Notes: a model not told the origin generated them from the letters alone. Shown: positions 22,186-30,513, counted from the first letter of the stretch. The stretch: 64,000 nt of DNA from Bifidobacterium angulatum DSM 20098 = JCM 7096 (GCF_001025155.1 NZ_AP012322.1:992001-1056000), one strand, 5' to 3'. Program-made: numbers and translations.

Positions 22186-24111
22186 ATGGATGGCGGCATG
22201 CGGCGGGAACGGGGGAGCAGGGATTGCAGACTGCTGCCGCCTGCCGTCGCGCTATGGTGCTCCATGCTGACGGCCCATCTGCTGTTTGGAGCGCTGTTCC
22301 AAGGGGTGGGTCCCAAAGCATGGTCTGATGTGGAAACGTCGACGAACGAAGCGCGATGGTCGGTGATCGCCGCCGTTGTCATATGCGGGTTCGTTCTGGG
22401 GCGTAAGACGGTGCTGCATCGCGCCGCACTGCGCCGGCATGCCGTAGTGGCGCGCATCATGGCGATGGTGGTGATCGCCGCCGTTGCCGTTGGCATGTCG
22501 TCGATGTGGGCGTATCTGCTCGTGCAATGGCATGATCCGGCAATGGTCGGAGCGCGGATGGGACAGTCCGAGGTGGTCGCCACCGGCAGAATCGTGGAGC
22601 CATTGAAGTCCTCGTCGTTGCGGGACGCTGATTGCCAGGCGGAAGTCGACCTGTCGTCGGTTCGCGCGCAGGGGGTCGAATCGCGTTCCTCGGCACGAGT
22701 CAGGGTGTTTGCGGACAAGCATGCATGCGGCATGCTGTCGCGTGGGGCGGCATACTCCATGCGCGGGGTGCTGAGCGAAGCGGAATACGGTGCCACGGCT
22801 TTATGGCTGCGGCTTGGGTCATGGCAGGATATCGTTCGCATCAGGAAGCCGCCGGTATACGAACGGATACGCGCGCATATGCAGGAGCGTTTTTTCATAG
22901 CGGCGTCACGATTGTCGGATCAGGGGAAGGTGCTGGTTCCCGGGCTGACCATGGGTACGCTGGGCCAGGACCATGTCTCGTCCAATGGCCAATGGGTCGA
23001 TGGACTGGTGGACGAGGCGTATGCGACCCGTATGGAGGATTCGTTCCGTGACGCGGGGATCATGCATCTTATGGCGGTGTCGGGCGGGCATTTCACGCTT
23101 ATCGCCATGCTGGTGCGGCGTATGTGCGCGAGACTGCTGCTGCCGCGGTGTGCCACGGCATGCTGCATTGCCCTGGGCTATGGATTGTTAGCTTCGATGA
23201 TGGCCCCCGGGGATTCGGTGTCCAGGGCGCTGATCATGGGGTGGCTCGCCGCCGCGGCCATGATGGTGGGGCGACGCCCCCAGGCGTTAAGCGCGTTATG
23301 CTGCACCGCCATCGGCATATTGCTGCTAAAACCGTCCATGGCGACAAGCTACGGATTCGCATTGTCATGCGCCGCCGTGCTCGGTATCGTCACACTTGCC
23401 AGGCCCATGACCACGGCTTTGGCTGCGATCATGCCGAAACCGGTTGCGGCGGCGCTTGCCATGACCATTGCGGCGCAATTGGCGACATTGCCGATTCAGG
23501 TACTGATGGAACCGCAGATCCCGCTACTGTCATGCGTTGCGAATCTTCTGGTGACGCCGGTGGTGTCGTACTCGACGTTGCTTGGCCTGGCGGCTCTGGC
23601 ATGCGCATGGATAAACGTCGATATGGCATTCGCATTCGCCTGCCTCGCTTCTGCGGGAACCCGGGTGATGGAGGTTGTCGCGCGATCCTTGGCGGATGCG
23701 CCGTGTTCGGTGCTGCCATGGAAGGACGGCATTGCCGGCGCATTACTGGTACTGGCCGTGGAACTGACGGCTGGATACGCCGTTGCGCGATTGACGAAAC
23801 GTGCGAATCGGCCATGCGAACGCGAGGGGAGCGACGCCGAACGGTTCACTCGCAATCCTGCGCGCAGAATGGGAATCTGGATCGAGGACACCGTGCGCAT
23901 GCTAGGCGACGGTAGGCAACTGGCATGGAAGGAGACGATTGCGCAACGGCGTGCTACGGGGCGGAACCCCTGCGGCACGCCAGTCGTGCAAAAGCTATCG
24001 TGGGCTTCACCATCACACGGGATAGGAGCAGAACATGACGAAGGCATTAATCGTGGTGGATGTGCAGCCCACTTTTTGCGAAGGCGGCGAACTCGGCGTA
24101 GCAGGCGGTAA
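22186..24111 (+). CDS. comEC: Competence protein ComEC/Rec2 (DNA uptake channel), no metallo-hydrolase domain
   Basis: The 641-residue multi-spanning protein has the ComEC core. An N-terminal membrane region is followed by an OB-like extracellular segment at about 120-220 and the Competence domain with HLMAVSGGHFTLIAMLV near residue 290 and APGDSVSRALIMGWLAAAA. It ends after about ten membrane segments with a hydrophilic tail, and lacks the C-terminal beta-lactamase-like HxHxDH nuclease domain of longer homologues. It would carry single-stranded DNA into the cell, with ComEA delivering DNA. Its last 77 bases overlap the start of the nicotinamidase remnant, so the tail may not be conserved. 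No other competence genes are in the window. Confidence 0.85.
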   Translation: MDGGMRRERGSRDCRLLPPAVALWCSMLTAHLLFGALFQGVGPKAWSDVETSTNEARWSVIAAVVICGFVLGRKTVLHRAALRRHAVVARIMAMVVIAAVAVGMSSMWAYLLVQWHDPAMVGARMGQSEVVATGRIVEPLKSSSLRDADCQAEVDLSSVRAQGVESRSSARVRVFADKHACGMLSRGAAYSMRGVLSEAEYGATALWLRLGSWQDIVRIRKPPVYERIRAHMQERFFIAASRLSDQGKVLVPGLTMGTLGQDHVSSNGQWVDGLVDEAYATRMEDSFRDAGIMHLMAVSGGHFTLIAMLVRRMCARLLLPRCATACCIALGYGLLASMMAPGDSVSRALIMGWLAAAAMMVGRRPQALSALCCTAIGILLLKPSMATSYGFALSCAAVLGIVTLARPMTTALAAIMPKPVAAALAMTIAAQLATLPIQVLMEPQIPLLSCVANLLVTPVVSYSTLLGLAALACAWINVDMAFAFACLASAGTRVMEVVARSLADAPCSVLPWKDGIAGALLVLAVELTAGYAVARLTKRANRPCEREGSDAERFTRNPARRMGIWIEDTVRMLGDGRQLAWKETIAQRRATGRNPCGTPVVQKLSWASPSHGIGAEHDEGINRGGCAAHFLRRRRTRRSRR

Positions 24112-24640
24112 CGCCGTGGCCGAACGCATCGCACGGTATGTTGCCGAACATCGTAGCGAGTACGCATATATCGCGACCACACAGGATTGGCATGTCGATC
24201 CGGGAACTCATTGGTCCGATCAGCCCGATTTCGTAGACACCTGACCGGTACACGGCAAAGCCGGCACCCCGAATGCGCAGCTGCATCCGGCGATAGCCGC
24301 CCTGCGCATCGAACACCATTTCAAAAAGGGACAGTATTCGCCGTCATATTCCGGATTCGAGGGCTATGAGGACAACACCGATCGGATTGCGACCCGAGCG
24401 CAGGCGGTCGACGACGCCCGGAACGCAATGACCCTTGCCGGCGCTTGAGATGCCGCCGAAGTCACGCGAATCGATGTGGTCGGCCTGGCGGAATCGCATT
24501 GCGTCAAGGAAACCGCACTTGACGCGAAGAAGCTCGGCTATGAGGTCCATGTCATCGAACGACTGACCGAGCCTGTCAGCGAAGAGCTTGGCGTTGCCGC
24601 CCATAGGCAGATGCGCGAGGCTGGCGTCATCCTCGACTGA
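24035..24640 (+). pseudogene. pncA: Nicotinamidase (isochorismatase-fold) gene broken by two in-frame TGA codons
   Basis: A single frame of 201 codons reads as a nicotinamidase, converting nicotinamide to nicotinate for NAD salvage. It has ALIVVDVQPTFCEGGEL with the catalytic Asp, TTQDWHVDPGTHW with the metal-binding residues, HHFKKGQYS with the catalytic Lys, and VVGLAESHCVKETALDA with the catalytic Cys. TGA at 24242-24244 sits where the family has Trp (DT-W-PVH), and TGA at 24446-24448 interrupts AGA/DAAEV. There is no frameshift before, between or after them. GATAGGAGC before the ATG is a good ribosome site. The gene is otherwise intact, so inactivation looks recent; only the first 69 residues would be made. 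Confidence 0.85.
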
Positions 24641-24649
24641 CGTCGCACA

Positions 24650-24732
24650 CAGGGCAATGCATATGGCGGTCTGCTATGACGGTGGCCGAAGCACGATGTC
24701 ATAGCAGACCTCTACAACGCCGCTATGCCCTG
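24650..24732. terminator. Nested long hairpin, probable bidirectional terminator
   Basis: GGTCTGCTATGAC (24668-24680) pairs perfectly with GTCATAGCAGACC (24698-24710). It is enclosed by CAGGGCA / TGCCCTG (24650 and 24726). It lies between the plus-strand pncA remnant and the end of the minus-strand gene at 24757, so it can serve both. The trailing sequence is TCTTTCCC on the plus strand. Confidence 0.7.
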
Positions 24733-24756
24733 TCTTTCCCTGCTTTCCCGACCGAA

Positions 24757-25305
24757 TCAGTACCCTTCGTCTATGAACGTCCAGCCGTTATGGGCATCGG
24801 TTGACTGAGGATTCCACGCATACCAGAGTCCCCAGCCAGTGGTCTTCCCATGGGGCAATGAGATCGAACCGGCGCAGGTGAAGTCGCTTGTCAGCATGAT
24901 GACGTTATTAATTCCATGCTGTTCGATGGCAGTGGAGACGGATGAGCTGCCGCCTTCCTGCGCCGCGCTCTGCTCGAGCGCGAGTAGGGCTTTGGATTGC
25001 TTATCGTCGTAGCTGATCGAATCGATTCGGCAGCCATGGAACCCCCGCAGATGCTTCAATGCCACGGTCTCGGCGTCCCGTATCTGCGTCTGCGTGAATT
25101 TTCCGGTGCCGGTGATGACGGTTCGTGTTCGGGAGGTATCGGCCGGACTGGAGGAGAACCATGCGAACGCACATGCCACGGCTATAACCGCCACAAGAAA
25201 GATCATTACCTCGATTATGGGTTTCCCATCTGTCCGCTCGTGTCGATTGCGTCTATCCACAGCAAGCCACCCCTGCTCCTGATTCCATGTTGTAGGCGCC
25301 ACCAC
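24757..25305 (-). CDS. Membrane-anchored or secreted hypothetical protein
   Basis: The frame gives up to 182 residues, with a single hydrophobic segment [20 protein letters not shown] near residues 30-50 and an outside domain of about 130 residues. The outer domain has FTQTQIRDAETVALKHL, GCRIDSISYDD, NNVIMLTSDF and a final WTFIDEGY. This pattern resembles small DUF4829-like extracytoplasmic domains, but that likeness is from memory only. The first codon at 25305 is GTG without a clear ribosome site, and a start nearer the membrane segment (MIFLVAV) is possible. It points toward the hairpin at 24650 and lies in a pocket between comEC and holA that looks accessory. Confidence 0.6.
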   Translation of the reverse strand: MVAPTTWNQEQGWLAVDRRNRHERTDGKPIIEVMIFLVAVIAVACAFAWFSSSPADTSRTRTVITGTGKFTQTQIRDAETVALKHLRGFHGCRIDSISYDDKQSKALLALEQSAAQEGGSSSVSTAIEQHGINNVIMLTSDFTCAGSISLPHGKTTGWGLWYAWNPQSTDAHNGWTFIDEGY

Positions 25306-25391
25306 TATATTGCGGCCATATGGACAGGCCAGTCAGGGTGGAAGGGGAAGGGGCTCAAAGAAAACGCTTTGATCATTCCGGGGCGGTGATG

Positions 25392-26054
25392 TCAGCGATT
25401 GCGATCGGTGACCAGCGCAAGCGAACGGATACGTTCCGGGAACGCGAACACCCTGTTGACGCCATTGATAACGGAACCGACGCACAACGCCGAAATAACC
25501 GTGCCCAAGCCGACGCCCCGCAACGTACCGAAGAACGCAAACGACAACACCACGGCAATGGCTATCAACGTAATATCGAACACGATCTTCGTCGTGCCAT
25601 ACTTGGCGTGCATGACAATCGACAAGGCGCGCACAATCCCCTCGCCAGGAACCATCAGCACGTTGGGCGAAACCTCGATCACAATGCCGAACCCCATGAT
25701 GCAGCAGCCGGCCGCCACACACAGCAACCGCTGCCACAGCGTCGTCGGCGTGAGAAACGACAGCAGCGACATACCCACGTCGATCATCGCGCTGAACAAC
25801 ACATTGACCAAGATCTGCAACAGCTGCACCGGATGGAAATCCCGCCTCAGCAACGCAACCTGCAATGCGATGAACACCATATTCATGATGAACGTCATCA
25901 TGCCGAAACTCAACGGAAACCGCAGACTCAGCACATACGGCACACTGGAAATCTGCGACGTGCCCATATCGCCCTTAGTAATAAGCGCAATGGCGAAGGA
26001 ATTAATCACCACGCCACAAGCAAAACAGGCAAAACGACTGCCAATATGATTCAC
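25392..26054 (-). CDS. YczE/YyaS-type (YitT-like) integral membrane protein
   Basis: The 220-residue protein has about five to six membrane segments. It carries features of the YczE/YyaS/YitT membrane group: ACGVVINSFAIALITKGDMG at the N-terminus, VSPNVLMVPGEGIVRALS in the middle and GVGLGTVISALCVGSVI near the end. The family is widespread and mostly uncharacterised; Bacillus YczE affects surfactin synthesis, but that role cannot be carried over. GGAAGGGAG suits GTG at 26054, with six bases between; GTG at 26060 and TTG at 26057 are too close to it. It is co-directional with the membrane-anchored gene downstream (86-base gap) and divergent from the small gene at 26233. Confidence 0.75.
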   Translation of the reverse strand: MNHIGSRFACFACGVVINSFAIALITKGDMGTSQISSVPYVLSLRFPLSFGMMTFIMNMVFIALQVALLRRDFHPVQLLQILVNVLFSAMIDVGMSLLSFLTPTTLWQRLLCVAAGCCIMGFGIVIEVSPNVLMVPGEGIVRALSIVMHAKYGTTKIVFDITLIAIAVVLSFAFFGTLRGVGLGTVISALCVGSVINGVNRVFAFPERIRSLALVTDRNR

Positions 26055-26232
26055 CAACACTCCCTTCCATCTTCAGCTAGGCAAAGCACAACGTAAGAAA
26101 CCGTCTCGACACTCACCCGCATGGCCACACTGTGAAACACAACACGAAAACCATCCACACAAAGAGGTAAACCATTACCAGTTCCAGTTCGGCAACGACG
26201 CATGAACAGGAACACCAACGGAAGGTAAGCAC

Positions 26233-26352
26233 ATGCGCAAGGACAACATCAACTTCATCCCAGACGACTCCGCCAGCCACGAGTGGGCCGAATACGACAG
26301 TCAACTCGTAGAGGAATACGCGGAACAACTCAGAACCATCAGCTTCGGCTGA
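26233..26352 (+). CDS. Small acidic 39-residue protein, unknown
   Basis: ATG at 26233 is preceded by GGAAGG about six bases upstream and opens a 39-codon frame ending TGA at 26350. The product begins MRKDNINFIPDD and ends RTISFG. It has nine acidic and three basic residues (His apart), one Trp and two Tyr. A strong hairpin starts 24 bases after the stop, so ribosome site, frame and terminator form a compact unit. Its base use (A/C-rich coding strand) matches the first part of holA next door. I do not recognise it; it could be a small regulator, an antitoxin-like peptide or a chance frame. Confidence 0.45.
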   Translation: MRKDNINFIPDDSASHEWAEYDSQLVEEYAEQLRTISFG

Positions 26353-26375
26353 GCCAAAACAACTCCAACACCAAC

Positions 26376-26408
26376 GGGGAGGCCGTCGAACCACACGACA
26401 GCCTCCCC
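26376..26408 (+). terminator. Hairpin after the small gene
   Basis: GGGGAGGC (26376-26383) pairs with GCCTCCCC (26401-26408), extended by GTCG / CGAC across one mismatch, with a small loop. There is no T-run. It separates the small gene from holA. Confidence 0.65.
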
Positions 26409-26444
26409 GCCGCATATCCAAACCACCCCAACACAACGCACAGA

Positions 26445-26460
26445 TCGAACAAATGTTCGA
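26445..26460. promoter_or_regulatory. LexA (SOS) box upstream of holA
   Basis: TCGAAC-AAAT-GTTCGA is a perfect palindrome that fits the actinobacterial LexA consensus TCGAACRNNNGTTCGA. It lies 58 bases before the preferred holA start. A second box of the same form precedes ruvA. Confidence 0.85.
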
Positions 26461-26518
26461 ACACACAAACCCCAACACAACACCAAGGATTGTCCAGCGA
26501 TATAGCGAAATTGAAACC

Positions 26519-27493
26519 ATGGCAAAACAAGCAGGAAACCCGCCCGTGCGCATCGTATACGGCGGAGACGCCTTCATCAACGAACAAACCACGCGCGACC
26601 TATGCCACAAGGCACTCACCGTACGGCCGGACGCCGAACTCATCGAACTCGACGCAACAACCACCGACCAATACGCCTTCAACGAAGCAGTCAGCCCATC
26701 ACTCCTATCCGACACCGCAATCGTACATATCGCCAATCTGCAGAACGCCGACGACAAACTCGGCGAAGCCATAACCACCTACTGCAAACAAGCCTGCAAA
26801 GACCCCGGCAACTCCAGCATCATCATCTGCCAACACGAAGGCGGCAACAAAGGCAAACGACTCATCGACCAACTCACCCGAGCCGGAGCCGGCAAAGAAG
26901 ACATACCAGACCTCAAAAAACCCGAAGCCAAACTCAACTTCGTCCTCGCCCAATTCGAACGACACAACCGACGCGTCGAACCCGCAGCCGCACAACAACT
27001 CGTCGACGTCCTCGGCGAACGCACCGGCGAACTCGCCGCCATGTGCAACCAACTCTGCTTCGACTTCGACGACAACCCCATAGGAATCAACCGCGTAAAC
27101 CAATACCTCACATCAAACGCACAAGTCACCGGATTCACGCTCGCCGACACCGCACTCGCAGGGCATACCGCAGACGCCATCGTCATGATGCGCTCGGCCA
27201 TAGAGCAAGGGGCCTCGCCCATAGCGCTTATCGGAGCGCTCGCTTCGAAACTACGCGGCGTGGCCAAGGCAGCCGCGGTGAAATCGGGGACCATTTCCAC
27301 GGCCGAGGCCGGAATGCCGTCTTGGATGCTCAAGCGTGTACGGCTCGGTGGATGGACGTCCGCCGGGCTATCCACGTGTGTCCAAATGCTGGCATGGGCC
27401 GACGAGCAAAGCAAAACCAATGGTGGCGATCCCGTCTATGCGCTTGAGCGCAGCATCGAATGCATCGCGAACAAAGGAAGGGAGCAACAGTGA
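26519..27493 (+). CDS. holA: DNA polymerase III delta subunit (clamp-loader)
   Basis: The 324-residue product fits HolA, the delta subunit that opens the beta clamp. Recognisable parts are VRIVYGGDAFINEQTTRDL at the N-terminus, a LIDQLTRAGA region, ALIGALASKLRGVAKAAAV and a C-terminal helical collar ending CIANKGREQQ. I prefer ATG at 26519 because the ATG at 26453 falls inside the LexA box and gives an unlikely extension; neither has a strong ribosome site. The gene follows comEC in many genomes; here a 2.4-kb pocket separates them. About the first 210 codons use almost only A/C third bases; codon use turns normal near 27150-27190. The stop overlaps the tsaE start. Confidence 0.88.
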   Translation: MAKQAGNPPVRIVYGGDAFINEQTTRDLCHKALTVRPDAELIELDATTTDQYAFNEAVSPSLLSDTAIVHIANLQNADDKLGEAITTYCKQACKDPGNSSIIICQHEGGNKGKRLIDQLTRAGAGKEDIPDLKKPEAKLNFVLAQFERHNRRVEPAAAQQLVDVLGERTGELAAMCNQLCFDFDDNPIGINRVNQYLTSNAQVTGFTLADTALAGHTADAIVMMRSAIEQGASPIALIGALASKLRGVAKAAAVKSGTISTAEAGMPSWMLKRVRLGGWTSAGLSTCVQMLAWADEQSKTNGGDPVYALERSIECIANKGREQQ

Positions 27494-28083
27494 GCATGCG
27501 CAATGGAACCGGTATGCAGGATAATGCAATCACCCTCGAAGCCCCAAACGAGGAAGCCATGCGGAACATCGGGGAGCGTCTTGCAGGTATCGTGCGCGGC
27601 GGCGATGTGCTGCTGCTGTCAGGGCCGCTTGGTGCCGGTAAAACCACGCTTGCGCAAGGTTTTGGAGCAGGGCTGGGCATCGGCGAGCCGATCGTGTCGC
27701 CGACCTTCACCATTGCGCGCGAACTGGATGGCGTATTCCCGGGTGGCGGGCATGCCCATATGATCCATGTGGACGCCTATAGGCTGGGAGGTTCCGACTA
27801 CGCCCCCGGGCAGGACGGCATCGACCGGCTTCTTGATGAGCTTGAATCGCTGGGACTCGACGAAGAGCTTGAGGATCCCGGCGAGAACACCGTGGTTCTG
27901 ATGGAATGGGGGGAGCAGATGGCCGCCGCCCTTGCCCCGGAACGTCTTGAGATCCATATCGATCGCCCGGCGCAACTTGTGCAAAACACCGATGAGCCGA
28001 CCAGCGAAGGTACTAGAATCGTCACTTTGGTGCCTGTCGGCAGTGATTGGGCGCAACGAGCAGCAACTCTCGCAGGAAAGTGA
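27490..28083 (+). CDS. tsaE: tRNA t6A synthesis ATPase TsaE
   Basis: From GTG at 27490 the product has 197 residues. Walker A GPLGAGKTTLAQGF is near residue 45, SPTFTIARELDG follows, and VLMEWGEQM is the conserved segment near 140-148. TsaE hydrolyses ATP to turn over the TsaBD complex that makes N6-threonylcarbamoyl-adenosine at position 37 of ANN-decoding tRNAs. GTG overlaps the holA stop (GTGA) and has GGAAGGGAG five bases upstream; ATG at 27496 is the alternative. A 20-residue acidic loop around LDELESLGLDEELEDP is longer than in short homologues. It heads the tsaE-tsaB-rimI-tsaD cluster. Confidence 0.92.
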   Translation: MSMRNGTGMQDNAITLEAPNEEAMRNIGERLAGIVRGGDVLLLSGPLGAGKTTLAQGFGAGLGIGEPIVSPTFTIARELDGVFPGGGHAHMIHVDAYRLGGSDYAPGQDGIDRLLDELESLGLDEELEDPGENTVVLMEWGEQMAAALAPERLEIHIDRPAQLVQNTDEPTSEGTRIVTLVPVGSDWAQRAATLAGK

Positions 28084-28089
28084 CAAGAT

Positions 28090-28884
28090 ATGGGCGTGAA
28101 CGAAACGGTGCTGGTGATCGACACATCATATGGTTCCACAGTCGGTGTGGTGGGATATGACCCCATTGTGGAATCCGATTCGCGTACGCATGTCGAGAAG
28201 CTGCAGGTCAATATCGCCAAAGCCTTGGAGACTGCCGGCCTTGCCCCCAGTGATATCAGCGGTATCGTCACGGGCGTAGGGCCGGCGCCATTCACCGGCC
28301 TGAGGGCCGGCATCGTCGCGGCGAAGGCGATCGCCTTCGCCACAGGCGCCAAACTGGTTGGGCAGAATATTCTTGAGCCGCAGGCATGGTGGAACGCCGA
28401 ACGCCATGGCAGCGCGGATGACGGACTGCGGGTTCTCACCCTTGCCGTGAATGATGCACGACGAAAGCAACTGTATTTCGAACTCTGCCAGCCTGCGTCA
28501 CCGGACGACGCCGCACATGACGCTCGGCCGTTGATCGCCATGGATATCGATTATCCGGCCAATATCGTCGAACGGGTCAATGATGCGGTTGCAGCCTATG
28601 AACGTCGATTCGACGGTAGGGTAGTGGTCGATGTCGTCGGTCATGGTGCGGCCAAGTACTCGGACGCATTGGCGTCGATCCAGCTGCTTGGCGATATCGT
28701 GGACGAATCCGTGCTCGACCAAGGCGCGCATGGTCTCGGCATTTTCGCTCGACGGTATGACGCCTGTGATATCGCTCGGGGTGAGTCTCCTGTCGAGCCT
28801 TTGTATCTGCGTCGCCCCGATGCCGAAGTGCCGAACCCGTTGAAGCATGTACTCGGTCACGGCGGCGTGAAGGCTGCACGATGA
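28090..28884 (+). CDS. tsaB: tRNA t6A synthesis protein TsaB
   Basis: The 264-residue ASKHA-fold protein begins VLVIDTSYGSTVGVVGYD (phosphate-1-like loop). GVGPAPFTGLRAGIVAAKAIAFA near residues 60-82 is the strongest family signature. TsaB dimerises with TsaD and is needed for t6A formation but has no catalysis of its own. GCAGGAAAG lies upstream within the tsaE end. The rimI start overlaps its stop (ATGA), so the four genes are coupled. The C-terminal half carries the usual divergent sequence ending PLKHVLGHGGVKAAR. Confidence 0.92.
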   Translation: MGVNETVLVIDTSYGSTVGVVGYDPIVESDSRTHVEKLQVNIAKALETAGLAPSDISGIVTGVGPAPFTGLRAGIVAAKAIAFATGAKLVGQNILEPQAWWNAERHGSADDGLRVLTLAVNDARRKQLYFELCQPASPDDAAHDARPLIAMDIDYPANIVERVNDAVAAYERRFDGRVVVDVVGHGAAKYSDALASIQLLGDIVDESVLDQGAHGLGIFARRYDACDIARGESPVEPLYLRRPDAEVPNPLKHVLGHGGVKAAR

Positions 28885-29393
28885 TCGTCGATATTACCGA
28901 GCTTGACCGGGAACAGACGATTCGATCCATCAGCGCGTTGGAATCGGAGCTGTTCGGCAGAGGGGCATGGAGCGAGTCGGCTGTTCGTCAGGAGTTGGAC
29001 GCCCCCGCCCGAACCTATGTCGTGGATATGGACGACCATGCCGGTATCCGTGGCTACGCGGGTTTCTGGTATGACGGTGACGATGCCGAACTCATGACCA
29101 TCGGCGTCGGCAAAGCATATCAGCGGCAAGGAATTGCCGCAGCCCTGCTGAAACGGCTGATTCAGGAAGCCGATACGCAGGGTGCCGCACGAATGCTGCT
29201 CGAGGTAAGAGTGGACAATATGCCGGCATTGGCCTTATACCAACGATTCGGCTTCCAGCGTCTTGGATTGCGTAAGCGCTATTACCAGCCGGAAGGCATC
29301 GACGCTTACACCATGAGCCTTGACATAGCGCGACCCCATATTGCTGGATTCCAGTCCGCGAACACCGTACGGAAAGAAGGAGAAGAGCGATGA
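28881..29393 (+). CDS. rimI: Ribosomal protein S18 alanine N-acetyltransferase-like (RimI, GNAT)
   Basis: The 170-residue GNAT protein has MTIGVGKAYQRQGIAAALLKRLI, the acetyl-CoA pyrophosphate-binding motif (Q/R-x-x-G-x-G/A). It also has the C-terminal VRVDNMPALALYQRFGFQRLGLRKRYY segment characteristic of RimI. The family acetylates the N-terminus of S18 and of other proteins, and the gene often lies between tsaB and tsaD as it does here. It overlaps both neighbours by four bases. The last 20 residues are poorly conserved. Confidence 0.9.
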   Translation: MIVDITELDREQTIRSISALESELFGRGAWSESAVRQELDAPARTYVVDMDDHAGIRGYAGFWYDGDDAELMTIGVGKAYQRQGIAAALLKRLIQEADTQGAARMLLEVRVDNMPALALYQRFGFQRLGLRKRYYQPEGIDAYTMSLDIARPHIAGFQSANTVRKEGEER

Positions 29394-30433
29394 GCGAACC
29401 TGTTGTGCTCGGCATCGAATCCACTTGTGACGAAACGGCGGCGGCGCTTGTGCGTGGGCGTACATTGCTGTCCAACGTGGTTGCATCATCCATGCAGGAA
29501 CACGCGCGTTATGGTGGCGTGATTCCCGAAATCGCGTCCCGCGCCCACGCCGAGGCGTTTGTGCCATGTGTAAGCAAGGCACTGGCCGATGCGAATATGA
29601 CATTGCGGGACGTGGACGCGATTGCCGTGTCCGCAGGGCCGGGACTCGCCGGATGCCTTGCGGTCGGCGTTTCCGGTGCCAAAGCGCTTGCGTGGGCAAG
29701 CGGCAAACCGTTATACGGCATCAATCATGTCATCGGGCATATCGCCGTGACCCAACTGCAATTCGGCCCGGTTCACGAAAACACCATGGCATTGATTGTG
29801 TCGGGCGGGCACACCTCGCTGCTGCATGTAACCGATATCGCCCGCACGATTGATGTGGTCGGCACCACGCTGGATGACGCGGCGGGCGAGTGTTTCGACA
29901 AGGTGGCCCGACTATTGGGATTCCCATACCCGGGTGGGCCTCATATCGATCGTCATGCGCAGCATGGCAATCCTCAGGCCATCAAGGTGCCACAGGGGCT
30001 TACGCAGGGTCAGGCCGGTGCCAAGCACCCGTATGATTTCAGTTTTTCCGGTGTGAAGACAGCAGTGGCGCGTTGGGTGGAAGGCCAGCAGGCTCTGGGC
30101 CGCGAAATTCCCACCGATGATGTGTGTGCCTCGCTGGCGGATTCCGTGGCGACCGTTCTGGCGAAGAAGACGATGCGCGGATGCCGGCAGTATGATTCCG
30201 ACACTCTGATCGTCGGCGGCGGTTTCTCCGCCAATTCGCAGCTGCGTGCCAAGCTTCTGGAATACGGCAGAAGCAATGGCGTGGATGTCCGCATCCCCGA
30301 GATCAGGCTGTGTACCGACAATGGCGCGATGGTCGCCGTGCTCGGCGCGAGCCTCGTAGAGGCCGGAGTGGCTCCCAGCGACCCCGATTTTTCCATTGAT
30401 TCGGCCATGCCGCTTACCACAATTTCACTGTAA
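29390..30433 (+). CDS. tsaD: tRNA N6-threonylcarbamoyltransferase TsaD
   Basis: The 347-residue catalytic subunit of t6A synthesis transfers the threonylcarbamoyl group to A37. It opens VLGIESTCDETAAALV. INHVIGHIAV near residues 113-122 supplies the metal-binding histidines, and SGGHTSLLHV follows. DDAAGECFDKVARLLGFPYPGGPHIDRHA is the long family signature, and CTDNGAMVAVLGA closes the active site. GAAGGAGAAGAGCG precedes the ATG, which overlaps the rimI stop. It ends the holA-tsaE-tsaB-rimI-tsaD run; the tRNA-Asn promoter follows. Confidence 0.96.
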   Translation: MSEPVVLGIESTCDETAAALVRGRTLLSNVVASSMQEHARYGGVIPEIASRAHAEAFVPCVSKALADANMTLRDVDAIAVSAGPGLAGCLAVGVSGAKALAWASGKPLYGINHVIGHIAVTQLQFGPVHENTMALIVSGGHTSLLHVTDIARTIDVVGTTLDDAAGECFDKVARLLGFPYPGGPHIDRHAQHGNPQAIKVPQGLTQGQAGAKHPYDFSFSGVKTAVARWVEGQQALGREIPTDDVCASLADSVATVLAKKTMRGCRQYDSDTLIVGGGFSANSQLRAKLLEYGRSNGVDVRIPEIRLCTDNGAMVAVLGASLVEAGVAPSDPDFSIDSAMPLTTISL

Positions 30434-30485
30434 AACTCGATTAAACCCTTGTCGTACAAGGCAACACGCCGTGTGAAGCGTCGAT

Positions 30486-30513
30486 TTGCACTTGCTTGAG
30501 CAGTGTGTATTAT
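30486..30513 (+). promoter_or_regulatory. Promoter of the tRNA-Asn pair
   Basis: TTGCAC (30486-30491) and TATTAT (30508-30513), spaced by 16 bases, lie about 40 bases before the first tRNA. Confidence 0.55.

Noticed and set aside
24035..24640. UGA recoding (Trp or selenocysteine) in pncA
   Set aside because: Many genes here end in TGA, including gltB, gltD and holA, so UGA is a stop. No selenocysteine element is visible, and one site is a Trp position in the family.
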